Of a stretch of 64,000 bases of DNA, positions 44,040 to 55,323 are shown piece after piece. This DNA comes from Brachionus koreanus (lineage: Eukaryota > Rotifera > Eurotatoria > Ploima > Brachionidae). The translations under genes were made by a program, and so were the position numbers. The DNA lies in assembly GCA_016987375.1 (NCBI GenBank), contig PJRA01000142.1, positions 65,780 to 129,779 on the forward strand. Reading direction: 5' to 3'. Each line of letters starts with the position of its first letter. The stretch's first letter is position 1. The notes under the pieces were generated by a model, which ran no database searches, was not told the DNA's origin, and worked only from the letters and a program-made list of their open reading frames with translations.

Positions 44040-44840
44040 GAACATATTAAATCAATTTAAAAAATTACTGAATCAAGAACTGATTTAGATGATAATGGAA
44101 ATATTATTTTAACCTATGACAACCTTTATAGTCGCTGTAAGCGATGAATGCTTTTGCGTTGATTGCTGCTTTTGTTCGTGTTGTTATTTTATGGATAAAG
44201 GAATATGTGTACATCTAATCTCTTGTTTATTCAAAAAGAAAATTAATTATCCCGGCTTACTTACTACAAAATATTTTCTAAATAGACTCAAAGCAGGTAG
44301 GAATCTTAATGTGAAATCTTAGTACAAAAAAGAAAAATAAAACTATATAATTTTTTTTCTAGTTGTTTAAAAATGGTTCAGTAAAGAATAAAATGTTGTA
44401 CAAATTTGTACAAACGAATTCTAAGCTCTGCAAAAACTGTGCAATTTAGTGCAAATTTTAACTAATGTTTTTTTAATGATGTGCATTTTACATAAAAATG
44501 AAGAGTATTTACAGAATTTAGAATTCGTTTGTAAAAACTTGTACAATATTGTACTGTTTATAGAACCATTTTTGCACAATTAGAAAAAAAATTATAAAGT
44601 TCTTCTGTTTTGTACTGTAATTTTTGTACTAAGATTTCACATTGCCGGTACGAAGCGAAAAGCTGGTCCTTGTTTGCAATATGATTAATGAAGAAATAAA
44701 AATGACAATCAATGTATTTTATCTTTATTATTTAACTGATTATATGTTTTTTTGCTTTTAATTAAAATTGCAATTTTGCTATATTTTTTTTTCTTTATTT
44801 ATATTTTTTTTTTATATTTTTATATATTTCGTTCTACCTC
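44040..44840 (+). pseudogene. SWIM-finger transposon relic split by a foldback MITE
   Basis: 44053-44110 reads TESRTDLDDNGNIILTYDN; the frame then shifts, and 44116-44307 reads a SWIM finger (CSCCYFMDKGICVH) followed by YFLNRLKAG. After the MITE (44308-44643), AGTKRKAGPCLQYD resembles the basic tail that ends many such proteins. The flanks match the repeat at 22080-22350, so this is a repeat family and not a host gene. Several frameshifts make it non-functional. Confidence 0.6.
44308..44643. mobile_element. Foldback MITE of the GTACAA family
   Basis: The ends are AATGTGAAATCTTAGTAC and its inverted copy GTACTAAGATTTCACATT. The arms stay paired for about 110 bp, with ACAAACGAATTCTAA at their inner ends. 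The flanks GCAGGTAGGAA and GCCGGTACGAA look like a slightly diverged 9-11-bp target duplication. Same family type as 23838-24203. Confidence 0.75.
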
Positions 44841-47720
44841 TCTCATATTTTTGCTTGTAAAAAAGTGAGTGGTTTCTCTTAGCATACAAGAAAAGACATA
44901 TTATATATTATCAGAGTTTTGAAAAATATTGACCAAAAAAATTTGTGGTGATGTTGGTTTAGCTAGGTTAGCTAATTTTTTGATAGCACCATTATTTTGT
45001 TCCAACAATTTAATCAACATCAATGAAAATTTTAATTTTTTGAATTTTTAAATTTTTTTAAATTGCTTTTTATGCACAAAGAGAAAATTAATATTATAAA
45101 ATTGATAAAAATTTAATCTTAAATTAAAATTAGATTTATTTAGATGCTTTGAAATAGTCCATATTTTTATAATAATTAATAATCATTTGGTTATATTTTC
45201 TATTTTGTAATGAAGATTTTGAATTTCTAGTTCCAGATATTTAATGGCATTAATTAGTGATTTATTTTGTTATTAGAGTTCAACTTATCTTACTATTTAA
45301 AAATCAAATGTGTGAAAATCATAGCTAAAAAATTAAAAATAAAAGGAATAGCTTTCCCACGCTTATTAGGAATGAAAGGAATAGTTATTCCGCGCCTTTA
45401 AATATATTTTTTTAAAAGAATGACCAAAACTTAGAAAAAGGATAGGGTTTGTTTAAGGATACAAATTCGTTTTGATAATTAGTAACAACTTAGACGAATA
45501 AATTCTCGCACTATTATCTTAATTTTCATTCAATTCTTTATTATTTAAATTTTCTAATCAGAACTTGGAATTGTATTATCAAGATTAAAATAATGAGTCT
45601 TTTGCAGCGTGATAAAATTAAATGAGCTACATAGTTACATCTAAGTAAAATATAATTTAATTATTTAGACTGCATTGATAAAAAAATAAAGAAAAAAGAT
45701 TTGAAGAAAAAAGATTTAAATAAAAAAGAGAAAAGAATATGACCAAAATTTGATGCCAAGAAAAAAATTCATTTGTAGCAAAACATAACCAAGTGTTGTG
45801 GACAATTATATATGGGCAAAATATTTGAAGACCTTCTAGAGATGATTTTTTAAAAATGATGGTTTAAATTTGACCATTAACTTCAATTTGTTTAAAAGAC
45901 TAAAATTATAAGTGTATTTTATTTGTTCAAACGGAACATAGTCATGCGGTTTCAAATATCTTAATGTCACAACATTTATAAAACATGATAAGAAAAAAAC
46001 TATTTAATTTTTCAAACTCTTGAATATTATTTATTCAAGACTAAATAAAACTTTCCTAAAATTTAAAATTATAAATAATGATAAAATGTAGTGATAGAAC
46101 ATAATTCAACATTCATAATAACTAAAATATCAATCTTTCAACAAAAAGAGATTTTTTATGAACTGCCATTATTAGCCATTAAAAAATAATTGAATTAAAG
46201 GTTTACCATGGGTAAATTCTCTAGTTTCTTTTTTTGGTTTTCAACTTCAAACAAAAAGCTATGTTTTAATTATACAACTCAAATTTGATTTTTTTGTTAA
46301 AGAAAACCTAAAGCAATCGTTAGTTCAATATCAGCATAGTAAAATATAAAAAAAAATTAATGTTTTTAAAAACATTTTAGTCTTTTTTTCTTACACAGTG
46401 ACTATTGACACAATTGACATATTGACACATTGACACAATACGTATCAATAATACGAGACATGAGAACATTGAAAAATTAGATTTTTTATCCAGCTTTTTC
46501 CAAATTTAACGACGTTTTTTCGGTAAAACTAGTAATTATTAATAAAGATCTAACCAACGTCGATTTAACAAGTATAAATTTTCTCGAAGTCTGACAGCAT
46601 TGTTGAATTGTTGGAGATAATGAAAGAGCTGCACACTCAGATTCATAGTAATTTGTTACACATTAAAACGAGATTGAATCAAATTCAGATAAGCTAAACA
46701 AACTTTTGAGACAACTTGATGATAAACTTGTCGATATTTTAATGTATTTTCTGATGAGAGAACCTATCTTGTCAAAGTGTGGTTGTGAGTTTACCGCAAA
46801 ATATTTGTTAACTTGTTTTTATATATCGGAAATCAATTTTTTTTACCATTAAATCTTTAATCAAGTCCTTTTTTAAATAGTTTCAAATCATTTTCTTTTT
46901 CGAAATATATTTTTTATTTAGACTGATCAAAAGTTTATCTAAAAAAATGACTGAATTCCAAAACTATTGGGAATCAACAAAAAATTACTTTTTAAAACAA
47001 TAATTTTTGATAGAATTTTTGCTCAAATTTATAAATTTTGAGATAAACAAAAAAAAAATTAATCTATTAAATATTCATTTATTTTAATAAAATCACTTAT
47101 CTCATTTTTAAGCAAAAAATTAAATATTGGCTCATTAATTTAAAGACTAAAAAATTGAAAAAATTTTGCAGGTGACTTAATTGTTAAAAAATTTTTAAAA
47201 AAATTCTTTAGTTATGGTTAATTTTTTATTCGAATTTGAATCTATTTTCAGATCAATATAGACTAATTCTTAGCAATGCCTAAAAGATTAAAACTAATTT
47301 GAAATTTCTTAAAAAGAAATAAAAAACTTTATCTAAATAGCTCAAATTCAAATGTTTATTTCAAATAGCAACTGTTTCATTGGGAAAATGAAGTGTCTGA
47401 AGGTCAAAAGTCTTGGGTTTATAATCAATTATGAATAAGAAAAAAATTAATGCTGAAATAACTAAAAAATATAAAAAAAATATATCGATGGTAGTTTATT
47501 TAATTAATATTTGAATTTGAATAATTTTTAAATCAAAATTAAAGTTTTTTTTTAAGATTTTAGATATTAATTTTATTTAAATAGAAATTAACAGTCAATT
47601 TGATTGAAAAATTGTCTAGAAAAAAAACTATTTTTTATTATTACAAAAAAAATGAGACAAATAATTTAGTTAAAAAATGGAATATTGAATAGTTGAAGTA
47701 TTTTTTTTCAGAAATTTATT
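44841..47720. other. Long intergenic region (2.9 kb)
   Basis: Mostly featureless AT-rich sequence. A TTGACACA-type short tandem repeat sits at about 46404-46437. The block 46560-46790 has broken coding-like text (EIMKELHTQIHSNLLHIKTR, then LLRQLDDKLVDIL across stops and a frameshift), possibly a decayed exon of a coiled-coil gene. No intact gene was found. Confidence 0.4.
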
Positions 47721-48742
47721 TCAATCCAAAACCAAGCACAAATCTTCCTAAAAATTATCATTTAAAATGTTTTATTTCAATTTAATTTAAATTTGTATTC
47801 TTACAATCAAATCCTTTTTTTTAATATTAGAATTTTCTAAAATAGCTGCAATCATTTCTTTTCCTATTCTTCTAAATGTTTTCAATTTTTTGGCATATTT
47901 TTCTAATTCTTTATCCGCCTTTTATAATACTTTAGTGAATTAAAAAATAATTAAAAAAAAAACTACCTTTTGTCTTTCTTCTTTGCTTATTACTCTTGTA
48001 TTAGCTGATTTAAAACTATTTATACGCGTTTTTAAATCTTTTATTTCATCTTGAACAGATTTTATTCTACTCTCAAGTTCAATAACTGGTACTTTATCAC
48101 CATAAGATTTTAACTGGCACTCCATCTTCAAATTTTCTTGTGAAATACGATTTAACTCTGCTTTGGACAAGATTATTTTTTCATCTAAATTTCTTACATT
48201 CGTCTTAGTATTTACGATATCTTCATTCTAAAAAATCAGATGTAGTTTGATTAATTTAATTATTTTTTTTACTTGAAGAGCCATGTAGATTTTTTGTTTT
48301 CCATAAATTTTTTCTTTTATTCGATTGTCTGATGCCAATTTTTCAAGTATGCTTGCTATTGATGTCTTCCCTAAGTCGATAGCTAAGTTTGTTGTAACAT
48401 CTTGAGCACTTAAGGGTCGATTTTGCTCGACTAAATATTCTAGAACAATCTTTTCGTTTTCTGCTTTACCTGAAAATTAGAATTAATTGACTTTGTGATA
48501 AAAATCGGCTAAAAGTTTTTAAATTTTAATTAATAAAAAAAAGTTTTTTTAGCTGATAATTAAGTTATGTTTTTTAGTCGAAACTTGGTTATGCTTCTTA
48601 AATCAATTTAATTAATTCTGTTTCTATTGATGTTTAGAAAAAAACTAGAAATTAAAGAAAATTCGCAAAATGAATTGGTGAATTGATGCGATTTAAGAAA
48701 TAAAAATAAATAAATAAATAAAAATACAATACTTTTACTCAT
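47721..48742 (-). CDS. PSMC3IP: Homologous-pairing protein 2 (HOP2/PSMC3IP), 5 exons
   Basis: Exons (minus): 48742-48733, 48469-48273, 48227-47967, 47918-47805, 47747-47721; 202 residues (human 217). The winged-helix DNA-binding domain (residues about 5-69) reads VLEYLVEQNRPLSAQDVTTN and KEKIYGKQKIYMALQ, close to the human protein. The leucine-rich coiled coil (about 70-160) includes LESRIKSVQDEIKDL and NTRVISKEERQK. The C-terminal cap is short. HOP2 with MND1 helps DMC1/RAD51 invade homologous DNA in meiosis. The first exon codes only for three codons plus one base, and the last for 8 residues; both are inferred from splice sites and family length. Divergent from the orphan gene at 49071. 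Confidence 0.85.
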
Positions 48743-49070
48743 TTTATCCAAGATTTTTATTAGATTTGAAATTTTATTTTTAAGTGAAAAAAAAATTTGC
48801 ATTCGACTTGCAAAAATCTACTCACACTTTTAATTGCAAAAACCACACTCTATACTTCTATCTTTCAAGATACAGATCTCGTTTGACTTGAAAGAAAAGC
48901 AACAAACCAAAATAAGATTACGATTTAATCTAAGATTTTAATAAATATAATTTTCATCATAAAAACCTTTACATTTTAAATGTTTTTTTTTAAGCCAATT
49001 TTTAGATTTAAAATTAAATTTCAAATAAAATCAAAATTGATTAGAAAATTGGCGAACCAAAAACCGAACA
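48743..49070. promoter_or_regulatory. Divergent promoter region between HOP2 and the orphan gene
   Basis: 328 bp separate two divergent start codons. It must hold both core promoters unless 5' UTR exons lie elsewhere. No TATA box is clear on either strand. Confidence 0.4.
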
Positions 49071-50918
49071 ATGGTTTTTAATAATGAAAATTTCTTTTTT
49101 AGCACGAAACTTTTTAGTTCAAAAAATGAATCAAATAATTTTAGTGACATTACAAAATGTGATAGAGAAGATGAATTTAACTATGATGAAAACATTGATG
49201 ACAATTTTACAAGTTTAAGCACTGAATTTTCGTCACTATCATCTATAACAACTACGACGTCTGCTTACTCGTCGTGTTCTGAATCGTCAAATTGTGCACC
49301 TTGTTATAACAGAGAATTTGAAAGCTCTAATGATGACGAATTCAATGAAAGCTTGGATTCTAACTTATTTTATCAACAAGTTTCAGCATATATCGACTGT
49401 CACTACGACCATGAACGAAAACTGATCGCTGAAAAAGTTTCCAATTTATCGGATTTAAAATTGAGTAGGAAATTTTGGCACATGATCAGTCAAAAAAATG
49501 TGGATAATTGCCTAAGACAAGAAATGGTGTCACAGATACCTAAAATTTTGCTCTCCATTTCAACTCTCGAAAGTGAACTTGTTAAATTTCTAAATGAAAA
49601 TTTTATATTTGAACATGAATTTGTACTTAATTTAGCTTTTTTATTGTATGAAAACTCCGAAAGGGCTGTTCATTTTGAATCAAATTGTAATCTAATTTTC
49701 GAAATCGATCTCAACTACCAAATTGAGGCAAATTTTGAAAAGTTTTTAAAATTTTTAGTGCATAAATATGTTTCTAAATGCATTCCGTTGCTTATAAGTC
49801 AGGAAAATTCGCACTGTATGAGCGGTAAATTTTGGATACGTCTTTTTAAAATTTTGTTTGAAAATGAATCATTTAACGATTTGCTTGAAGCCACTCCTAA
49901 ACCCAAAAGCACTGACTATTTTCAATATGAAAGTTTTCTAGACACTGAAATGTTTTTATCCAAACCGCTAATACCCAATGATTACATTGAGTTCAAAAAT
50001 TCCAACCCTATTAGTCAAGGCTATAGGGAACTGTTGGACAATTTAGAACGACTTCGGTATATATGCAATGATCCAATTAATGATTATGAGAATGAATCTG
50101 AATTATATGGCCGTGTTTTTCACGACCGGTCCAGATTTTTCTCTTATTTCAGTGCGTCTTATTACACTATGGGCCTGTTCGACCTCAGAAAGTCGCTATT
50201 CGATAATCCACTCCAATCCATTTATGAAAATAAGCTTATCAATGAAGAATATTCGCTGCTTTTTAACAATGACTTAATCTCAAATGAATGGAGGAAAAAA
50301 ATGATTGAATCGCTGCAACTAACTCCTGACGAGTTTTCAACTTTGTTTGAATCAGTCAACACTAAACAAAAGACGGGAAAAATCAAGGAAAAAAAGTCAC
50401 GATGGATCTTTGAGACAAGAAATAACGCACCAATAAGGGCCCCTGTAAATGAGAAAAAAATTTTCAAATCTATTTATGATGAAATTATCGAGCGTTTTCA
50501 GAATTTAAATGCGTCAGATTTATTCAATAGCTATTTTAGAACACTGCAAGAGTGTCGAATTGAATGTGCATGTGAAGATCCTTCGCCAAATAAAACCAAA
50601 AAATCAGAGAATTTTCAATCTAGCCGAAAGTGGACTGTAGCTCCTAAGCTTTTCTCGAAAAATACGACAAGTACTTCTACTAAACGAACTAGTATGCCTT
50701 GTACAAATCGATCAAATTTTGCACATGAACTCCAAAAAAGGTATGATGAATACTCAGATATTCGTGGACGATCTGATTTGAGGCCAATAGGATCAAAGCC
50801 AGCTTCAATGTTTACGATTTCAAGTCTAAATCGTAATCGTTCCCAAAACAAATATTTGTCCGTGAATAACACTATGAATAAAGAACACTGGGATATTGTT
50901 GGCAGTGTCATAAATTGA
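49071..50918 (+). CDS. Orphan 615-residue protein, intronless
   Basis: A single long exon that starts at an ATG after in-frame stops. Residues 1-95 are acidic, Ser/Thr-rich and probably disordered. Residues about 95-450 are predicted helical, with conserved-looking blocks KFWHMISQKNVDN, HDRSRFFSYFSASYY and SLQLTPDEFSTLF. The end (about 490-615) is basic and Ser/Thr-rich with RKWTVAPK and SDLRPIGSKP. No signal peptide, membrane segment or known catalytic motif is seen. Codon use fits the neighbours, so it is a host gene. I do not recognise the family. Confidence 0.75.
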   Translation: MVFNNENFFFSTKLFSSKNESNNFSDITKCDREDEFNYDENIDDNFTSLSTEFSSLSSITTTTSAYSSCSESSNCAPCYNREFESSNDDEFNESLDSNLFYQQVSAYIDCHYDHERKLIAEKVSNLSDLKLSRKFWHMISQKNVDNCLRQEMVSQIPKILLSISTLESELVKFLNENFIFEHEFVLNLAFLLYENSERAVHFESNCNLIFEIDLNYQIEANFEKFLKFLVHKYVSKCIPLLISQENSHCMSGKFWIRLFKILFENESFNDLLEATPKPKSTDYFQYESFLDTEMFLSKPLIPNDYIEFKNSNPISQGYRELLDNLERLRYICNDPINDYENESELYGRVFHDRSRFFSYFSASYYTMGLFDLRKSLFDNPLQSIYENKLINEEYSLLFNNDLISNEWRKKMIESLQLTPDEFSTLFESVNTKQKTGKIKEKKSRWIFETRNNAPIRAPVNEKKIFKSIYDEIIERFQNLNASDLFNSYFRTLQECRIECACEDPSPNKTKKSENFQSSRKWTVAPKLFSKNTTSTSTKRTSMPCTNRSNFAHELQKRYDEYSDIRGRSDLRPIGSKPASMFTISSLNRNRSQNKYLSVNNTMNKEHWDIVGSVIN

Positions 50919-52583
50919 CATGGCTATTGAAAACTAAATTTTTTTAAATCATATTTTTATGATCACAATAATTGATTGAATGCATCAATTAATCAAGTAA
51001 AACCACTAAATATTAAAATTTAGTGATCTTAATTTAAAGCAAATGATCCAAAAATAAATTAACAAAAAAAAATCATACAACAAACATTAATTTATTTATT
51101 AGTATTAAAGATTTCGATGCGCAAAATTAAAAAAAAAAATTTTTTTGTCTTTAACAACTTTTTTACCTAATAAAAATAAATTTTTTAATAAGCTTTTTTA
51201 GGCAAATTTAAAAGAGAATGTTATGAATTAACATGTGTGTGTTTTTTTTTTTAGAATTAATAAAATCTTTTATCCTATACAAAAAAAATTATTTTAACTT
51301 TTTTTTTATTTAATTTTTCATTTTCAAGGTTAATCAACATGTCTCAAGGGACTGATATTGATGATAAAAGGACTGACATTTATTAAATTCATTATTAAAA
51401 ATAACTATTTGTGATAACAATATAAAAAAAAATTAAAAAATTGAAAAGTATTATTGATTTAATTGTTATTTGAAAATGAACTGCTTAAATGCCGATGGTT
51501 CAACATCGGGACTGTTACTTTTTTCAAACTTCTCTTCTGGCATGCCATCCATCAAAAATATCTAATCTTTGTTTAATTTTTTTATTCTAAATAATAAGTA
51601 AAATAAAAATATTTCTTTATTTTTTTAGAAATAAAAAATAACTCCTATTAATTTTTGTTATTTCTTTTGATTAAAGAAAAGTCATCCAGCCCTATTCAAC
51701 ATTGATTTGATGATCTCAAAGTAATTTATTTATCTTGAATAAAAATATTCAAATATTCAGTCTTTTAACTACTTCTTAATTTTGCCATTGATTCAGTTAG
51801 CTTATTGCTGTTCCTTGTTTTAAATCAATAAAAACTTAATTGTGTTCATTTAGATTTTTGATTTGTATTTATGTTTTAGCCAGATATAAAAAAGTGAGAA
51901 AAAAATTGCTAGTTGTTTTTGTTTTTTTTTCTAGGAAATATTAAATTAATAAATTATGTGATTAAACAAAGTTAATCAAAAATATATTCATATATTCAAT
52001 AAATTTCAGTCATGTCAAAGCCTACTAAGAGATTAAGACCTTAAGATTCGTAGTTTTTACTATTTAAGGTCGATTTTAATGATAATATTACTGTGAAAAA
52101 ACTATTATTCATTTTTTGATAAGTTTAATCTAAATTTAGAAATTATTTAATTGATTTTTTAACACCCAAAAGCCGGAAGGGTTACAATTTAAATATTTTG
52201 TTTATTTTTAATTAAATAGATTTAATAATTTTTGAATTTTTTTAGATCAGAAATCTATGATTAAAAAATATTATAATTGATTAGTTTTTGTTGCAAAATA
52301 TGCTTATTTTCATAGAATTAAAAATAAAAAGAAAAGGCAAAACAAAGGGCCGGAAAACTGCACAGGCTTTTGAATGTTATTGAAAAAATTTCTTTTAAAA
52401 TATTTTTGAATCGAACTTTTATTTAAAATTTTTAATTTCAGAAATAAGTTTAAAAAAATAAGTTAATCATTTTAAAAAATACGGGATTTTATTTTTTTCT
52501 GAAAGAAATAGCTTTTATGAATTGGTCGATTTTTTAGTCGATAAATGATTTTATATATGAATATTAAATAGCTCCATGTTTAT
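50919..52583. other. Intergenic AT-rich region with one MITE
   Basis: Convergent gene ends flank it (50918 + and 52584 -). Apart from the MITE at 52159-52382 nothing is recognisable. Confidence 0.4.
52159..52382. mobile_element. TTAA-type MITE, copy 4
   Basis: The left end is TTAACACCCAAAAGCCGGAA; the right end on the other strand is TAACATTCAAAAGCC, then CCGGCCC further in. The right border is TTAT/ATAA in place of TTAA. Its CAAAAGCCGGAA termini match copy 1 (18290-18485). Confidence 0.62.
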
Positions 52584-54283
52584 TTATTCCATTGGCTCCC
52601 CGGGCAAGCGTATGTCATCTATTTTAAGTATCATTCTGACCAATTGAGTTGCCAAATAAATTTGTTGTTTTTTTCCTATCAATGTTTCGATCACTTGTTG
52701 ATCTTTCATGTCTAAAAATTAAAATTTAAAAATAAGTAAATTTCAATATAAAATATTTATTTTTGATTGACTTTACCATTTGTTCCCGACTGAAGACAAT
52801 CAACTCCTAATCTTGGATTGTTTTCAATAATTTGTCTTGATTTTAAATCAGCCAAAGTTTCAATTGGAGCAAGACCACTATTCTCGGCTAAAGCTATTGG
52901 AATGGTTTCCAACGCATCTGAAAAAGCTCTCATGGCATATTGTTCTAAAGATGCAACACTGTTGGCAGCTTTTGAAACAGCTAATGCACAAGAAATTTCA
53001 GCAGCACCTCCACCATAAACAATTCTGTTATCTCTGATTAAATTTCTAACTACACATAAGGCATCGTGAAGAGCTCTCTTAGCTTCTTCGATTATCATTT
53101 TATTGCCACCGCGGATAAATATAGTGACTGCTCTTGAATTTCTGCATTCCTCAATCACCAACATATGATCGCGAGTAGTTCCAAAACTGAGCTCTCTAAC
53201 AATTCCGGCATAGCCGAGTTTTTCGGCTGTTAGTTCACTAAATCTCGGCACTATTCTTCCTCCAGTGGCAATAGCAACAAGTTCAATTTCTGGACCGCCA
53301 ACCCATCGCACTGCTGGCAGTTCACGTTGAAGCAATAAATGGTTAGCTTCATCATCAAAACCCCATTGGCAAATGACTAAATTGCAGCCAGTTTTTTTTA
53401 CTTGATCGACCATTTCTTCAAATTTTGCTCTTTCATAATCTCTTAATTTTTTATAATCTTCAACAGAAGTTACATCTAATTTATGTTTAGTTTTTGGCTT
53501 TGGTGGCTCAAATGGACAAGTCAAAATTGCTATTTTTGCATCCTTTACTTGTTTAGGCATTTGAGGATGAGAAAAGTCTTTGTCTACAACAACTCCTTTG
53601 ACCAACATTGTGTCCTCTAGTTTTCCGCCTACTTTTCCTTCAACTTTGATAAGTTCAAAGTCGACGTCTTTGCGCTCCATATCAGCCACAGCCAATATAG
53701 CATTAACTGCTATTTCGGCCATTTGTCTATGACAGCGGTTTATTATTTTGGATCCCAATGTTGTCATAGCTGTTTGAATTAAAGGCTCCAAATTTTTCAA
53801 ATCGATAGGGTAGCTTTCAGCAATTCTATCTAGATTTTCGCATGCTACTTTTGCGGCCATTTCATAACCATCAGCAATACGAATTGGATGAATACCTTTG
53901 TCTAACAACGCTTCAGCTTGTTCCATTAATGCTCCTGCAAGAACAACTACACCAGTAGTTCCATCACCGATTTCATCATCCTGAGATTTTGAAAGTTCTA
54001 CCATTAGTCTAGCTATTTGATTCTCAACATCCATCATTTTTAAAATGGTAGCACCGTCATTAGTTACTGTGACTTCTCCATCTGGTGAGACCATCATCTT
54101 ATCTAATCCCTTTGGACCAAGAGATGATTTAAGGGTATTAGCAACAGTCTTAGCTGCTAGAATATGAGATTTGTGAGCCTCGATACCAGAGAGTCGAATT
54201 TTTGATTCTTGTTCCTTAAGAATTATAAAAGGTCGACCGAACTCATCGAAAGCGAGAGTTCCCATGGGAGCAGAACTAGGCAT
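52584..54283 (-). CDS. CCT5: T-complex protein 1 subunit epsilon (CCT5), 2 exons
   Basis: Exons (minus): 54283-52777 and 52711-52584; about 544 residues, near the family's 541. All group II chaperonin signatures are present: [12 protein letters not shown] and [12 protein letters not shown] (ATP site), [15 protein letters not shown] with the catalytic Asp-containing GDGT, and [14 protein letters not shown]. Subunit type is shown by [14 protein letters not shown] and [11 protein letters not shown]...[15 protein letters not shown], as in epsilon. It forms one position in each eight-membered ring of the cytosolic TRiC/CCT complex that folds actin and tubulin by ATP hydrolysis. The 65-bp intron splits the codon for the Asp after GTN. 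Confidence 0.97.
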
Positions 54284-55323
54284 TTTTATTTTTCCTTTTT
54301 CCTTGAATTTCTAATAAAAAATCTAATAAAAAAACATAAAAATGAATTTATATTTGAAAAAAAATGTTGAAATAAATTCCATGTGAACTTGACTAAATTT
54401 GAAAAAGTTTGACTACACTATATGCTTAAGATTTATTTTACTCCAATTTTTTATATTAATCTGGTAGAATTTATTTGCAGTTTTTTTAATGTACATTTAG
54501 TTAACTTGAAACTTAGTCTTAAAAAATTTGTTTCTATATAAACAAGTAAAAAAAAGAATAAGTCGATTTTTTTTTCTCAAATTATTTTTTACTAAAATAA
54601 AACAATGTTAACATTTTATTTAGATTTAGCTTATTTTCATATAAAACAATTTTTACTTTATTTTGCAATCAAGCTAAGAAAATTTTTCAAGATGCTCTGC
54701 TGAATCAGCAATAGACCTAAAATTTTGAATATTAGACACTAATAATAATAATAATAATAATAATCGATTAATAAAATATAGAATTTTTATTTTTCCAAAT
54801 TAACAGTCAGATGACAGAAAGTGTCATCATGATTCATTTTCAAAATTTTGAACACCACCATCTTTCCAAATTAAGATTTATTAATCATTTCATTAAATCT
54901 TTCTAATAATTTTCATTGAAATCTATTTTTATAAGAATTTATTTTAATTAATAATAAAAAATGAGTATTTTTAAGGACTATGAGTATTTTTGTTGATGAA
55001 GTACATAAAAATGTTCTAGATTTAATGATTTTTTAACGAGATATTCCAAAAAATGTCTCTTCGTCATTTATACTAATAACACTTTGGTAAATTTTAGTTG
55101 CTTAGGTTTGTTTTTTTGTGTAAGGCATAAAAAATTACTAAATAATATTCAAATATGAGTAAGATTTCAAGATCATTATTAAGTAAATCATTCAAAAATA
55201 ACCTTTTTCTTCTATTTTCTTAAACACATTAATTGTAAATTTAATGCTCGTTTGATAGCTTTTAAATTACAATTATAAATACACCGCTAAAGTGAATTAA
55301 AATCTTAACAAAAAAAAAAAGAA
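54284..55323. other. Intergenic AT-rich region with an (AAT)n microsatellite
   Basis: This lies between two divergent genes. An (AAT)n run of about eight units sits at 54741-54765. No coding relic is visible next to it, so a LINE tail cannot be claimed. Confidence 0.45.

Noticed and set aside
45345..45405. Short repeat GGAATAG...CCACGC / GGAATAG...CCGCGC
   Set aside because: Two imperfect copies about 40 bp apart; too short to define an element or site.
54741..54765. (AAT)n run as the tail of a LINE
   Set aside because: No LINE-like coding or 3' UTR block precedes it, unlike the run at 23697-23716; treated as a microsatellite.
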